64,000 bases of DNA, from the NCBI GenBank assembly GCA_019739215.1, contig JAHHDR010000032.1, forward strand, positions 124,001-188,000. Direction: 5' to 3'. Under the pieces are notes generated by a model. It worked only from the letters and a program-made list of their open reading frames with translations. It had not been told where the DNA came from and searched no databases. Each line of letters opens with the position of its first letter. Position 1 is the first letter of the stretch. This document shows positions 16,781 through 26,162 of the stretch, piece by piece. This DNA comes from Rhizobium sp. (GTDB lineage Bacteria; Pseudomonadota; Alphaproteobacteria; Rhizobiales; Rhizobiaceae). The translations under genes and the position numbers were made by a program.

Positions 16781-17358
16781 GCCGCACGCCGAATTTCACG
16801 GGCTGGCATGCCGTGATCCTGCATCGCGGGGACAGCAACACCGAACGGCTCGAGCGGCAGTTCGGCCTGCTCGGCATCCGCGCGACCCGCCAATGGGAGC
16901 CACTCGCCGCCTGGGATATCGCAGACCTCGTTCTCGTCGATGCCGACCAGGGCTGGGACGACCTCCTTCCGAGCCAGGGCGACCTGCCCGGCAAGCCGCT
17001 CGTGGCCCTGCTCGGCTCGGAAGCGCCGGGCCGGATTGCCTGGGCGATGCAGCAGGGAGCGAGCGCGATCATTCCCAAGCCTGTGGCGACGTCGTCGATC
17101 TATCCGGCGCTCGTCATGGCCGTCTCGATCCATGAGGAGCGGCTTTCGGTGGCGCAGCGGCTGCAGTTCCTGGAGGAAAGAGTCCGGATGCGTCCCCTGG
17201 TCCACGCCGCCGTTGAAAAGCTGCGCGCGGCGCGCGGCCTCGACGAGGAGCGTGCCTATCTGCTCCTGCGCAATTGCGCCATGAAGCGCCGGCTGACCAT
17301 GGAGCAGATCGCCGCCAGCGTGCTGACCGGCGCCGAACACCTGCCGGAGGTCGGCTGA
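16777..17358 (+). CDS. AmiR-like ANTAR-domain transcription antiterminator
   Basis: 193 residues. An N-terminal pseudo-receiver domain (about residues 10-125: WHAVILHRGDSNTERLERQ, ADLVLVDADQ, GASAIIPKPV) leads into a coiled coil and the C-terminal ANTAR RNA-binding helices (LVHAAVEKLRAARGLDEERA, YLLLRNCAMKRRLTMEQIA). AmiR binds leader RNA to prevent termination. Start (ATG at 16777) and stop overlap the neighbouring genes (ATGA, TGATG), so the operon is translationally coupled. The partner AmiC-like sensor is encoded immediately before it. Confidence 0.9.
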   Translation: MSRTPNFTGWHAVILHRGDSNTERLERQFGLLGIRATRQWEPLAAWDIADLVLVDADQGWDDLLPSQGDLPGKPLVALLGSEAPGRIAWAMQQGASAIIPKPVATSSIYPALVMAVSIHEERLSVAQRLQFLEERVRMRPLVHAAVEKLRAARGLDEERAYLLLRNCAMKRRLTMEQIAASVLTGAEHLPEVG

Positions 17359-18206
17359 TGCCGGTCATCCGCTCCCTGCTCCGCCAGCCCGCGGCTCTGT
17401 TCGGCCTTGCCGTCGTGCTGATCGTCGTCGTGCTCGCGCTGGCGGCGCCCCTGATCGCGCCGGTCAATCCCGACGAACAGATGTTCGACGGGCTGACGCT
17501 CGAGGGCGCGCCGATGCCGCCGGGCGGTCCGTTCCTGCTCGGCACCGACACGCTCGGCCGCGACCTCTTCTCCCGCATGCTCTACGGCGCGCGGACTTCG
17601 CTGATCATCGGCCTCGTTGCCAATGGCATCGCGGTGACGATCGGCCTGTTCATCGGAATCATAGCCGGCTATGCACGTGGCCTGATGGGCAATGTGCTGA
17701 TGCGCTTCACCGATCTGATGATGGCATTTCCGGCGCTGCTGCTGGCGATCGTGCTCGCCGCGCTGCTCCGGCCAAGCCTCTGGATCGTCGCCATGGTGAT
17801 CGCGCTGGTCAACTGGGTGCAGGTCGCGCGCATCGTCTATACCGAGACGCGCGGGTTGGTGGAGCGCGACTTCATCATGGCCGAACGCTCGCTCGGCGCC
17901 GGCCACGGCCGCATTCTCTTGCTGCATATCCTGCCGCACCTCATCCCGACCGCGATCGTCTGGGGCACGCTCGGCATCGCCACCACCGTGCTGCTTGAAG
18001 CGACGCTGTCCTTCCTCGGCATCGGCGTGCAGCCGCCGCAGCCAAGCTGGGGCAACATCATCTTCGAAAGCCAGAGCTATTTCCAGGCGGCCCCGTGGCT
18101 GGTGTTCTTCCCCGGCGCGGTGATCCTGCTGACCGCGCTCGCGTTCAACCTCGTCGGCGACGCGCTGCGCGACATTCTCGATCCGACCCAGCGGGGGAGG
18201 GGCTGA
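17358..18206 (+). CDS. Peptide/nickel-type ABC transporter permease (DppC/OppC family)
   Basis: 282 residues. The N-terminal OppC helix VIRSLLRQPAALFGLAVVLIV is followed by the family segment GTDTLGRDLFSRMLYGARTSLIIGLVA. The EAA loop region contains YTETRGLVERDFIMAERSLGAGHGRILLLHILPHL. The start at 17358 overlaps the stop of the AmiR-like gene. The pair of permeases here is in C-then-B order, the reverse of most dpp operons. Context (AmiC/AmiR, formamidase) suggests import of an amide or short amidated compound rather than ordinary dipeptides (inference). Confidence 0.93.
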   Translation: MPVIRSLLRQPAALFGLAVVLIVVVLALAAPLIAPVNPDEQMFDGLTLEGAPMPPGGPFLLGTDTLGRDLFSRMLYGARTSLIIGLVANGIAVTIGLFIGIIAGYARGLMGNVLMRFTDLMMAFPALLLAIVLAALLRPSLWIVAMVIALVNWVQVARIVYTETRGLVERDFIMAERSLGAGHGRILLLHILPHLIPTAIVWGTLGIATTVLLEATLSFLGIGVQPPQPSWGNIIFESQSYFQAAPWLVFFPGAVILLTALAFNLVGDALRDILDPTQRGRG

Positions 18207-19126
18207 TGGTTGTCCTGCTCTCCAAGCGCCTAGCGCAGGCTGCCCTCATCCTGCTGGGCGTCGCCGCCATCACCTTCGTGCTGCTCTATGCGCTGCCGGC
18301 CGATCCGGCGCGGATGCTGGCCGGCCGCAGCGCCACCGCGCAGACAGTCGCATCCATCCGTCGCGAGCTCGGCCTCGACCAGCCGCTGCTGGTGCAGTTC
18401 TGGGCCTATCTCTCGGGGCTGCTGCAGGGCGATCTCGGTCGCTCCTATGCCCAGAAAACCGAAGTCTGGACCCTGATCGCGGCTCGACTTCCGGCGACGC
18501 TGACACTCATGGCAGCCGGCATCTTCGTCGAGGTCGTGCTCGGCACCACCTTCGGCACGATCGCGGCGATCAAGCGCGGCAGTTTCGTCGACCGGCTGGT
18601 GATGACCGCCTCCTTCGTTGGCGTCTCGGCACCGCAATTCGTGGCCGCGCTGCTGATGCTCTATCTGTTCGCGGTCACGCTCGGCTGGTTCCCGATGAGC
18701 GGCTACGGCACCTTCGCCCATATCGTGCTGCCGGCGATGACGCTCGGCATCCTCGGCGCCGGCTGGTATGCCCGCATGGTGCGCTCGGCGATGATCGACG
18801 TGCTCAGCCAGGATTATGTCCGCACCGCCCGCGCCAAGGGCCTGTCCTCAGCGCGCATCATCTTCCGCCACGCCCTGCCCAACGCGCTGCTGCCCATCAT
18901 CGCCATGATCGGCATCGACATCGGCCAGTTCATGGGCGGCGTGGTGGTGGTTGAGGCGGTCTATGGCTGGCCAGGCATCGGCCAGCTCGCCTGGCAGGCG
19001 ATCCAGCAGGTCGACATACCGATCATCATGGGCGTCACGCTCACCTCCGCCTTTGCCATCGTGGCGGGCAACCTGCTCGCCGACATCATCGCGCCGGTCA
19101 TCGACCCGCGCATCCGCACCACCTGA
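18206..19126 (+). CDS. Peptide/nickel-type ABC transporter permease (DppB/OppB family)
   Basis: 306 residues with six membrane helices. The N-terminal helix LSKRLAQAALILLGVAAITFVLLYALPADPAR is the OppB type, and the cytoplasmic EAA motif lies in DYVRTARAKGLSSARIIFRHALPNALLPII. ATG at 18206 overlaps the stop of the DppC-like gene (TGATG). It forms the heterodimeric channel with that protein and is energised by the double ATPase encoded at the end of this operon. Confidence 0.94.
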   Translation: MVVLLSKRLAQAALILLGVAAITFVLLYALPADPARMLAGRSATAQTVASIRRELGLDQPLLVQFWAYLSGLLQGDLGRSYAQKTEVWTLIAARLPATLTLMAAGIFVEVVLGTTFGTIAAIKRGSFVDRLVMTASFVGVSAPQFVAALLMLYLFAVTLGWFPMSGYGTFAHIVLPAMTLGILGAGWYARMVRSAMIDVLSQDYVRTARAKGLSSARIIFRHALPNALLPIIAMIGIDIGQFMGGVVVVEAVYGWPGIGQLAWQAIQQVDIPIIMGVTLTSAFAIVAGNLLADIIAPVIDPRIRTT

Positions 19127-19155
19127 CCTCAGCCAACCAAAGAAGGGGAACATCA

Positions 19156-20758
19156 ATGTTCAAACGCTGGTTACTCGGAACGACCATGGCCGCCGCCATG
19201 CTGATCTCGCCGCTCGCCGCAGGCGCGCAAGGCAAGGACATCGTCGTCACCTACAAGGACGACATCACCACGCTCGACCCGGCCATCGGTTATGACTGGG
19301 TGAACTGGTCGATGATCAAGAGCCTCTACTCCCGCCTGATGGACTACGAGCCGGGCACGGCGAACCTCGTGCCGTCACTGGCCGAAAGCTTCGAGGTCGC
19401 GCCCGATGGCCTCACCTACACGTTCAAGCTCCGCAAGGGCGTGAAATTCTCGAACGGCCGCGACGTCGTTGCGGCTGACGTCAAATACTCGATCGAACGC
19501 GCGGTCGACCCGAAGACGCAGGGCCCCGGCGCCGGCTTCTTCGGCGCGATCAACGGCTTTGCCGAACTGACATCAGGTGCGGCGACCGGCCTGACCGGCA
19601 TCGAGGCGCCTGATGATGGCACCGTCGTCTTCAAGCTTTCCCGTCCCGACGCGACCTTCCTGCATGTCATGGCGATCAACTTCGCCTCGATCGTGCCGAA
19701 GGAAGCCGTCGATGCCGCCGCAGGCGATTTCGGCAAGAAGCCGGTCGGTTCGGGCACCTTCATCCTCAAGGACTGGACGATCGGCCAGAAGCTGGTGTTC
19801 GAGAAGAACCCGAACTACTACGTCGCCGACATGCCGAAGATCGACAGCTTCACGGTCGAGGTCGGCCAGGAGCCGCTGGTGGCGTTGCTGCGCCTGCAGA
19901 ATGGCGAGGTCGACATTGCCGGCGACGGCATTCCGCCGGCAAAATTCCTCGAGATCAAGAATTCGGCCGACGGCGCGCAGATGATCGTCGACGGCGAACA
20001 GTTTGCATACCGGCTATGTGACGCTGAACGTCAAGGTCAAGCCCTTCGACGACCTGAAGGTCCGCCAGGCGGTCAACCATGCGATCAACAAGGAACGCAT
20101 CGTCCGCATCCTCAACGGCCGGGCCACGCCAGCCGTCCAGGTGCTTCCGCCGCTGATGCCGGGCTACGACAAGGACAATGCAGGTTACGAATACAGCGTC
20201 GATAAGGCCAAGGCGCTGCTCGCCGAAGCCGGCCTCGCCGATGGCTTTGAAACCATCCTCTACGCCACCAACACCGATCCGCAGCCGCGCATCGCCCAGG
20301 CGATCCAGCAGGATCTGGCGGCGATCGGCGTCAAGGCCGAGATCCGCGCGCTGGCGCAGGGCAATGTCATCGCCGCCGGCGGCACCGAGGGCGAAGCGCC
20401 GATGATCTGGTCGGGCGGCATGGCCTGGATCGCCGACTTCCCGGATCCGTCCAACTTCTACGGCCCGATCCTGGGCTGCGGCGGCGCGGTGCAGGGCGGC
20501 TGGAACTGGTCGTGGTACTGCAATGCCGATCTCGACAAGCGCGCCGTGGCGGCGGACTCAATGTCCGATCCGGCGAAGTCGGGCGAGCGCATCGAGGCGT
20601 GGAAGGGAATCTTCACCGATGCCATGAAGGATGCGCCGTGGATCCCGGTCACCAATGAACGCCGCGTCGTCGCCAAGTCGCTTCGCATGGGCGGCGCCGA
20701 CAACATCTATATCGATCCGACGCGCGTCATCAATTACGACGCGATCTTCGTGCAATAA
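19156..20758 (+). pseudogene. Dipeptide-type ABC substrate-binding protein (SBP_bac_5) with one-base frameshift
   Basis: The 5' part starts with a signal peptide MFKRWLLGTTMAAAMLISPLAAGAQ and continues through the SBP_bac_5 N-lobe (LAESFEVAPDGLTYTFKLRKG). The frame breaks in TTT at 20002-20004; removing one T lets it read on as HTGYVTLNVKVKPFDDLKVRQAVNHAI, a classic core block, to the stop at 20758. The repaired protein would be 533 residues, normal for the family. As written, the first frame ends at 20205. A sequencing or assembly error is as likely as real inactivation, because all neighbouring operon genes are intact. RBS AAGGGGAA precedes the ATG. Confidence 0.88.
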
Positions 20759-20773
20759 GGCGATTGGATCATT

Positions 20774-20801
20774 GTCTCCCCGGCGCATAGCCCGGGGAGA
20801 C
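20774..20801 (+). other. Intercistronic hairpin before the formamidase gene
   Basis: A 10-bp stem (GTCTCCCCGG with CCGGGGAGAC) with an 8-base loop follows the binding-protein stop by 15 bases. Only a mixed TTCATTT tail follows. It probably separates high expression of the binding protein from the rest of the operon. Confidence 0.6.
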
Positions 20802-20821
20802 TTCATTTCCGGAGAATTCCC

Positions 20822-21766
20822 ATGTGCAGCATCTGCAATCACACCATCCACCAGGCCCAGCACAATTTCGGCTGGAACCGCGACTTCCCGCCGGCACTGA
20901 CCGCGAAACCCGGCGAGACCATTCTGTTCGAATGCATGGATTCCTCCGGCGGACAGATCGGCCGGGATGCGACGCTCGAAACGCTCGCGAACCTCGATTT
21001 CGCCAAGATCAACCCGGTCTCCGGCCCCATCTACGTCGAGGGTGCCCAGCCCGGTGACGCCCTGAAGGTGACGATCAACAAGTTCCACCCCTCGGGCGTC
21101 GGCTGGACCGCCAACATTCCCGGCTTCGGCCTGCTCGCCGACCAGTTCAAGGACCCGGCGCTGCATGTCTGGTCCTATGACACGGCCTCGATGGCGCCCT
21201 CGGCCTTTGGTCCCGGCGGCAAGGTTCCGCTCAAACCCTTCACCGGCACGATTGGCGTGGCGCCGGCCGAAGCCGGGCTGCATTCCGTCGTGCCCCCGCG
21301 CCGGGTCGGTGGCAACATGGATATCCGCGACCTCACGTCGGGCGTCACGCTCTACCTGCCGATCGAAGTCGAAGGCGCGCTGTTCTCCGTCGGCGACACC
21401 CATGCGGCACAGGGCGATGGCGAGGTCTGCGGCACCGCAATCGAAAGCCAGATGAATGTCGAACTCACGCTCGATCTGGTCAAGGGCGCCAATCTCAAGA
21501 CCCCGCGCTTTACCACCACCGAACCCGTGACCCGCCATCTCGACGGCATGGGCTACGAGGTCACGACGGGCATCGGGCCGGACCTGATGACCGGTGCCCG
21601 CGAGGCGGTGATGCGGATGATCGACCTCCTGACGGCGGAACACGGCTACAGCGCCGTCGATGCCTACATGCTGTGCTCGGTCTGCGGTGACCTCCGGATC
21701 AGCGAAATCGTCGACATGCCCAACTGGGTCGTGTCCTTCTACTTTCCGCGGATCGTGCTGGCGTGA
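20822..21766 (+). CDS. Acetamidase/formamidase family amidohydrolase (FmdA/AmdA)
   Basis: 314 residues. The FmdA_AmdA fold is recognisable from GETILFECMDSSGGQI, the central PFTGTIGVAPAEAGLHSVVPPRRVGGNMDIRDLTSG block, and GALFSVGDTHAAQGDGEVCGTAIE. Such enzymes hydrolyse formamide, acetamide or related small amides to ammonia and the acid. RBS GGAGAA precedes the ATG. The C-terminus overlaps the GTG start of the ATPase gene. With the AmiC/AmiR-type sensor and the transporter, this makes an amide-induced uptake and hydrolysis unit. The exact amide is unknown. Confidence 0.9.
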   Translation: MCSICNHTIHQAQHNFGWNRDFPPALTAKPGETILFECMDSSGGQIGRDATLETLANLDFAKINPVSGPIYVEGAQPGDALKVTINKFHPSGVGWTANIPGFGLLADQFKDPALHVWSYDTASMAPSAFGPGGKVPLKPFTGTIGVAPAEAGLHSVVPPRRVGGNMDIRDLTSGVTLYLPIEVEGALFSVGDTHAAQGDGEVCGTAIESQMNVELTLDLVKGANLKTPRFTTTEPVTRHLDGMGYEVTTGIGPDLMTGAREAVMRMIDLLTAEHGYSAVDAYMLCSVCGDLRISEIVDMPNWVVSFYFPRIVLA

Positions 21767-23454
21767 CGGACATGACGCCAACAGGGGCGCCGGTGCTCAG
21801 CGTCGAGCGCCTCTCGGTCAATGCGCGGACGCCCGTGGGGCTCAAGCCGGTGCTTGAGGACATCAGCTTCGATCTCCATGCCGGCGAGACATTGTGCATC
21901 GCTGGCGAGAGCGGGTCGGGCAAGTCGGTCACGTCGCTCTCCATCATGGGCCTGCTGCCCAAGGCCTCGCTGCAGGTCGCGTCGGGCAGCATCCGGCTCG
22001 GAGACCGCGACCTGCTGAACCTGTCCAACAGTCAGATGCGGCATGTCAGGGGCGGGGAGATCGCGATGATCTTCCAGGAGCCGATGACCTCGCTCAATCC
22101 CGTCATGAGCATCGGGGCACAACTGACCGAGGCCATCCGCGAGCATCAGGGCTCGCTCAACGCCGAGTCCATCGCGCTCGACATGCTCGAAGCCGTGCAG
22201 ATCAGCGAGCCCAAGCGCCGGCTGACCCAATATCCGCATGAACTTTCCGGCGGCATGCGCCAGCGGGTGATGATATCAATGGCACTGTCCTGCCGACCGA
22301 AGGTGTTGATCGCGGACGAGCCGACGACGGCGCTCGACGTCACCGTGCAGGCGCAGATACTCACGCTGATGCGCGAGCTGAAGGCCGAGTTCGGCACCTC
22401 GATCATCATGATCACCCACGACATGGGCGTGGTCGCCGAAATGGCGGACCGGGTCGTCATCATGCAGCATGGCAGGATCGTCGAACAGGGCGCCTCGCTC
22501 GACGTCTTCGGCCATCCGCGCGAACTCTATACACGCCAGTTGCTGGCCGCCGTCCCGCGCCTCGGCGCGCTTGCCGGCACCGACGGACCGCCGCGGGTAT
22601 CCAGGGTCGATGTCGCGCCAAAGGCACCGACGGCAACTCCGGTGCTCAATGTTTCGGGCCTGAGCGTCAGCTACGGCAGCGGCTCCGGCCTGCTGTTCAG
22701 GCGCAAGCCGCCGGCGGCGACGGTCAACGACATTTCCTTTGACATCCTGCCCGGCCAGACCATGGGACTTGTGGGTGAAAGTGGCTCGGGAAAATCGACC
22801 ACGGGCAAGGCGGTGCTGGGACTGATCCCGTTTTCGGGCTCGGTGCAGATCGACGGCCGCGATATCGGCGGCCTCTCATTTCGCGAGATGCGGCCGGTGC
22901 GCCGCTCGGCGCAGATGATCTTCCAGGACCCCTATGCCTCGCTCGATCCGCGCATGTCGGTCGGCAAGGCGGTGGCCGAGCCCTTGGCCATCCACGCCAT
23001 TGGCAATGCCTCGGAACGGGCCGATCGCGTCGCCGAACTGCTCCGCCGCGTCGGCCTGACGCCGGATGCGGCCACGCGCTATCCGCACGAATTCTCCGGC
23101 GGCCAACGTCAGCGCATCTGCATTGCGCGCGCCCTGGCGCTGGAGCCGAAGCTCATCGTTGCCGACGAGAGCGTGGCGGCCCTCGATGTCTCCGTCCGCG
23201 CTCGCGTGCTCGACCTGATGCTGGAACTGCAGGAGACGATGGGGCTGGCCTATCTTTTCATCTCTCACGACATGGCAGTGATTGAGCGCATGTCGCACAA
23301 GGTGGCCGTGATGCGCGGCGGACGGATCGTCGAGGCCGGCGCGCGCCGCGAGATCTTCGAGAATCCGCGCGAGGATTACACCCGGGCGCTGATGGCGGCC
23401 GTGCCGATTCCCGATCCGACGGTCTATCGGAAGGCTGCACTGGCGAGGAAATGA
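21763..23454 (+). CDS. Double-domain peptide-type ABC ATPase (DppD-DppF fusion)
   Basis: 563 residues containing two complete nucleotide-binding domains. The first has [11 protein letters not shown] (Walker A), [15 protein letters not shown] and [11 protein letters not shown]; the second has [31 protein letters not shown] and [12 protein letters not shown]. Each ends in an oligopeptide-type C-terminal extension. The GTG at 21763 overlaps the formamidase stop; an in-frame ATG lies at 21772. It is the likely energy source of the Dpp-type permeases encoded upstream. Its place after the hydrolase, not beside the permeases, shows the enzyme is embedded within the transporter operon. Confidence 0.95.
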   Translation: MTDMTPTGAPVLSVERLSVNARTPVGLKPVLEDISFDLHAGETLCIAGESGSGKSVTSLSIMGLLPKASLQVASGSIRLGDRDLLNLSNSQMRHVRGGEIAMIFQEPMTSLNPVMSIGAQLTEAIREHQGSLNAESIALDMLEAVQISEPKRRLTQYPHELSGGMRQRVMISMALSCRPKVLIADEPTTALDVTVQAQILTLMRELKAEFGTSIIMITHDMGVVAEMADRVVIMQHGRIVEQGASLDVFGHPRELYTRQLLAAVPRLGALAGTDGPPRVSRVDVAPKAPTATPVLNVSGLSVSYGSGSGLLFRRKPPAATVNDISFDILPGQTMGLVGESGSGKSTTGKAVLGLIPFSGSVQIDGRDIGGLSFREMRPVRRSAQMIFQDPYASLDPRMSVGKAVAEPLAIHAIGNASERADRVAELLRRVGLTPDAATRYPHEFSGGQRQRICIARALALEPKLIVADESVAALDVSVRARVLDLMLELQETMGLAYLFISHDMAVIERMSHKVAVMRGGRIVEAGARREIFENPREDYTRALMAAVPIPDPTVYRKAALARK

Positions 23455-23478
23455 TCGACGTCTCCGGCGCCCCTGATT

Positions 23479-23572
23479 GATGATCTGTTTGCGCATCATC
23501 CCTTTTCCAATGATATGTTAGAGGATCATTTTCATTGACACGCCGAAGCCAATGATATCTATAGGGATCATT
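23479..23572. promoter_or_regulatory. Three 22-bp inverted repeats upstream of hipBA, candidate HipB operators
   Basis: Three copies of the pattern (A/G)ATGAT-N10-ATCAT(T/C) are present at 23479-23500, 23509-23530 and 23551-23572, with start spacings of 30 and 42 bp. A further lone AATGAT lies at 23581. E. coli hipBA is also repressed through several palindromic operators. The last copy would overlap an ATG at 23552, which argues that hipB starts further downstream. Confidence 0.8.
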
Positions 23573-23602
23573 CAGGCAACAATGATCCGCAAAGGTATCT
23601 TC

Positions 23603-23911
23603 ATGCCGCCGGAATCCGAAACGCTTCGCGACATCGGTGCGTTGCTCCGCAATGCCAGGCTTGCTCATGCGATGACGCAGGAGGAGGTGGCCGCGCTCGC
23701 CGGCATCAGCCGCCCGCGCTATCGCGACATCGAGACGGGCACGGCGGCGGCGCGGGCGACGACGCTGATCAATGTCGCCCGGGCGCTCGGCCTCGAAATG
23801 CTGCTGGTTCCACAAGCCATGGTGCCGGCGGTCCAGGCGCTGCTGCAGCCGCAGGCTGATGACGACATGCCGGCCTTCGTCTCCCAGCCCGACGATGCCG
23901 ACCATGGCTGA
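23603..23911 (+). CDS. hipB: HipB-like antitoxin, Xre-family HTH
   Basis: 102 residues. The HTH is clear: IGALLRNARLAHAMTQEEVAALAGISRPRYRDIETG, followed by TTLINVARALGLEMLLVP, the usual HipB ending. The ATG at 23603 has AAAGG seven bases upstream; earlier in-frame ATGs at 23552 and 23582 lie within or next to the operators. HipB binds and neutralises HipA and represses the operon. The stop overlaps the start of hipA, as in most hipBA pairs. Confidence 0.88.
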   Translation: MPPESETLRDIGALLRNARLAHAMTQEEVAALAGISRPRYRDIETGTAAARATTLINVARALGLEMLLVPQAMVPAVQALLQPQADDDMPAFVSQPDDADHG

Positions 23912-25160
23912 GCGGCCACAGGTTCCCAGGGCGATCGGCTCGCTCGACGTCTGGCTCGGCGCAACGAAAACCGGCCAGATCGTCCGGACACCCGGCGACT
24001 TCATCGCCTTCAGCTTCGACGGCGGCTATCGGGCGACAGGCGGGGTTCCGATCCTCAGCCTGTCGTTCCGGGCCGCTGCCGGTGGGTTGCGAAAGGATCC
24101 CAAACCGCTTTTCGGCACGCTGCCGGCCTTTTTCGCCAACCTTCTTCCCGAAGAGCGGCTGCGGGAAGCGATGGAAAAGCACCATGCGGGAAATGTGCGG
24201 CGGGGCAACGACTTCGACCTGCTGGCCGCCCTTGGAGCCGACCTTCCCGGCGCGGTCCGGGTCGTGCCCGGCGACGGCCGCCCAACGATGCCCGACGCCA
24301 GCCCTGGCAGCCGGCCGAAGGCGCGCTTTTCGCTGGCCGGCGTGCAGATGAAACTGTCGGTGATGAAGAACACGGGGAAGGGCGGCGGGCTTACCCTGCC
24401 GCTGGACGACGGGCAGGGGCAGTATATCGCCAAGTTTCCCTCCATGGCGTTCCCCGGTGTTTCCGAGAACGAATATGCCAACCTCGCGCTTGCGGCGGCA
24501 ATCGGCATGGACGTTCCAGAGCGCGAACTTGTCGACAAATCCGACTTCGAGGGCATTCCCGCCGAATTCGATATCCTCTCCGAGGGTAGGGTGCTGCTCG
24601 TCAAACGCTTCGACCGGACGGAGACTGCAGCGCGCATCCATATCGAGGACCTCGCCCAGGTCTTCGGCATCTATCCCTCGCGCAAATATGAGGGTGCGGC
24701 CTATCATGACATCGCCGCGGCCCTCGGCGTGGCCGTCTCGCCGGCCGCGGCCCTCGACTTCGTCCGCAGGCTCGCGCTGGCCGCCCTGACCGGCAATGGC
24801 GACATGCACCTGAAGAACTGGTCGCTGATCTATCGCGGCGACGGCAGCAGGCCGTCACTGGCGCCGGTCTACGATGTCCTGTCGACCGTGCCCTATCTGC
24901 CGGCCGATGCCATGGCACTGTCCCTGGGCGGCGAACGCTCCTTCGGCGCGCTGTCGGCGCAGCGGTGGAAAGCCTTTGCCAATCGCGCGAGACTGCCCGA
25001 GCCGGCGGTGCTGAAGGCGGTGGTGGAAACCGTGGCGCGGGTCAACGACGTCTGGTGGCGCCTGCCCGAGCGCGCCGCGGTGCCCGCCCCTGTGCTCGAA
25101 CGCATCGACACGCATGTGAAGGCCATGACGCCGGTGCTGATGACCTGCGCGGCGCGATAG
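23904..25160 (+). CDS. hipA: HipA-like toxin, serine/threonine protein kinase
   Basis: 418 residues. An N-terminal HipA_N subdomain (SLDVWLGATKTGQIVRT, LFGTLPAFFANLLPEERLR) leads into the kinase part. The loop ARFSLAGVQMKLSVM matches the HipA phosphate-loop region. ENEYANLALAAAIGM, the catalytic TGNGDMHLKNWSLIY (Asp near residue 299) and the metal Asp in PVYDVLSTVPYL follow. HipA kinases phosphorylate an aminoacyl-tRNA synthetase (GltX in E. coli) and cause growth arrest. The eight-base overlap with hipB supports a coupled toxin-antitoxin pair. No residue loss is visible. Confidence 0.93.
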   Translation: MAERPQVPRAIGSLDVWLGATKTGQIVRTPGDFIAFSFDGGYRATGGVPILSLSFRAAAGGLRKDPKPLFGTLPAFFANLLPEERLREAMEKHHAGNVRRGNDFDLLAALGADLPGAVRVVPGDGRPTMPDASPGSRPKARFSLAGVQMKLSVMKNTGKGGGLTLPLDDGQGQYIAKFPSMAFPGVSENEYANLALAAAIGMDVPERELVDKSDFEGIPAEFDILSEGRVLLVKRFDRTETAARIHIEDLAQVFGIYPSRKYEGAAYHDIAAALGVAVSPAAALDFVRRLALAALTGNGDMHLKNWSLIYRGDGSRPSLAPVYDVLSTVPYLPADAMALSLGGERSFGALSAQRWKAFANRARLPEPAVLKAVVETVARVNDVWWRLPERAAVPAPVLERIDTHVKAMTPVLMTCAAR

Positions 25161-25174
25161 GCGCGGCAGGCGGC

Positions 25175-26065
25175 TCAGCCGGATCTAGCGCGGCTGCGGC
25201 CGTCCGGGCGGTAATCGGTCCGCCATTCGCTCGGCGACAGGCCGGTATGCAGGCGGAAGAAGCGGGAGAAATAGGCCGGATCCCGGATGCCGATCTCATA
25301 GCCGATATCCTCCACCGAGCGGACGGTGAACAGCAGAAGCCGCTTGGCCTCCAGCAGGCGACGCTGGGTGATGAACTCCTTGGCCGAGAGGCCGAAAGCC
25401 TCCCGGCATGCCTTGGCGAGCAGGTGCGGCGTCGTGCCAAGCGCCGCGACATAGGACTCGATCGGCCAGTTGTCGCGGAAATGCCGGTCGACCAGCCGGC
25501 GCAGTTCCGTTGCGAGAACGAACTGGCCGCGCCGCTTCACGGACGGGCCGTCATGGGCGAGACGGGCAATATCGGTCAGCGCCGCCGCGGCCAGCGCCGC
25601 GAGCATCTTTTCCATGCCCGGCCGTCCCTCGCGATACTCTTCGGTCATGCGGTACATGATATCGGCCAGCCGCTGCCAAAGAGGGTTGTCGGCGCCCTCG
25701 GCAACAATGACCGGCAGGTCGAGTGGCAGCAGGGTGAGCCCCTGGATCGGCGCCAGCGCGCTGTCGGCGATCGAAACCACGATGGCGTCGGTCTCGGACG
25801 GTTCCACCGTGAAGCCATGCACCACACCGCTCGGCACGAAACTCACGGCCGGCGAGGAAAAGTCCAAGAAGGAGTCTTCCAGAAAGTAGCGTCCGTATCC
25901 CTTCGTCCAATAGGTGATCTGTGCAAGCTGGTCGTGCTTGTGCGCACCGACCTGACCGAGGTGAACATTCTGCCGTGCCATGACGGTCTCGACATGGATG
26001 AAGCCGACGTCGAGCGGCCTGTCGGGCTCGCCATACACAAAGAAACTGGGAATCCTGTCCGCCAT
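25175..26065 (-). CDS. hpaA: AraC-family regulator, HpaA type (4-hydroxyphenylacetate activator)
   Basis: 296 residues. A cupin-like sensor domain (HLGQVGAHKHDQLAQITYWTKG, SFVPSGVVHGFTVE) is joined to a C-terminal AraC double HTH (YVAALGTTPHLLAKACREAF, DIGYEIGIRDPAYFSRFFRL). The sensor resembles HpaA/PobR regulators, and the gene is divergent from hpaBC, as expected for the activator of 4-hydroxyphenylacetate monooxygenase. I take the ATG at 26065 (MADRIPSFFVYGEP); the open frame to 26170 would overlap hpaB. The effector is probably 4-hydroxyphenylacetate (inference). Confidence 0.85.
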   Translation of the reverse strand: MADRIPSFFVYGEPDRPLDVGFIHVETVMARQNVHLGQVGAHKHDQLAQITYWTKGYGRYFLEDSFLDFSSPAVSFVPSGVVHGFTVEPSETDAIVVSIADSALAPIQGLTLLPLDLPVIVAEGADNPLWQRLADIMYRMTEEYREGRPGMEKMLAALAAAALTDIARLAHDGPSVKRRGQFVLATELRRLVDRHFRDNWPIESYVAALGTTPHLLAKACREAFGLSAKEFITQRRLLEAKRLLLFTVRSVEDIGYEIGIRDPAYFSRFFRLHTGLSPSEWRTDYRPDGRSRARSG

Positions 26066-26110
26066 GCATCGCCCGAAAAAGTGCAAGTTATTTTGCCATT
26101 CTGTCCATGG

Positions 26111-26122
26111 TACACACGTTAA
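26111..26122 (+). promoter_or_regulatory. TACAC-AC-GTTAA inverted repeat in hpaB promoter (shared motif site 1)
   Basis: It sits 40 bases before hpaB and differs by one base from the TTMAC-N2-GTTAA pattern found at four other promoters in this window. HpaR is the proposed binder, by analogy with the copy in its own promoter. Confidence 0.55.
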
Positions 26123-26162
26123 GCAAGCGCTATTCCCTTGATCAACGTCAAAGGAGGAGTTC

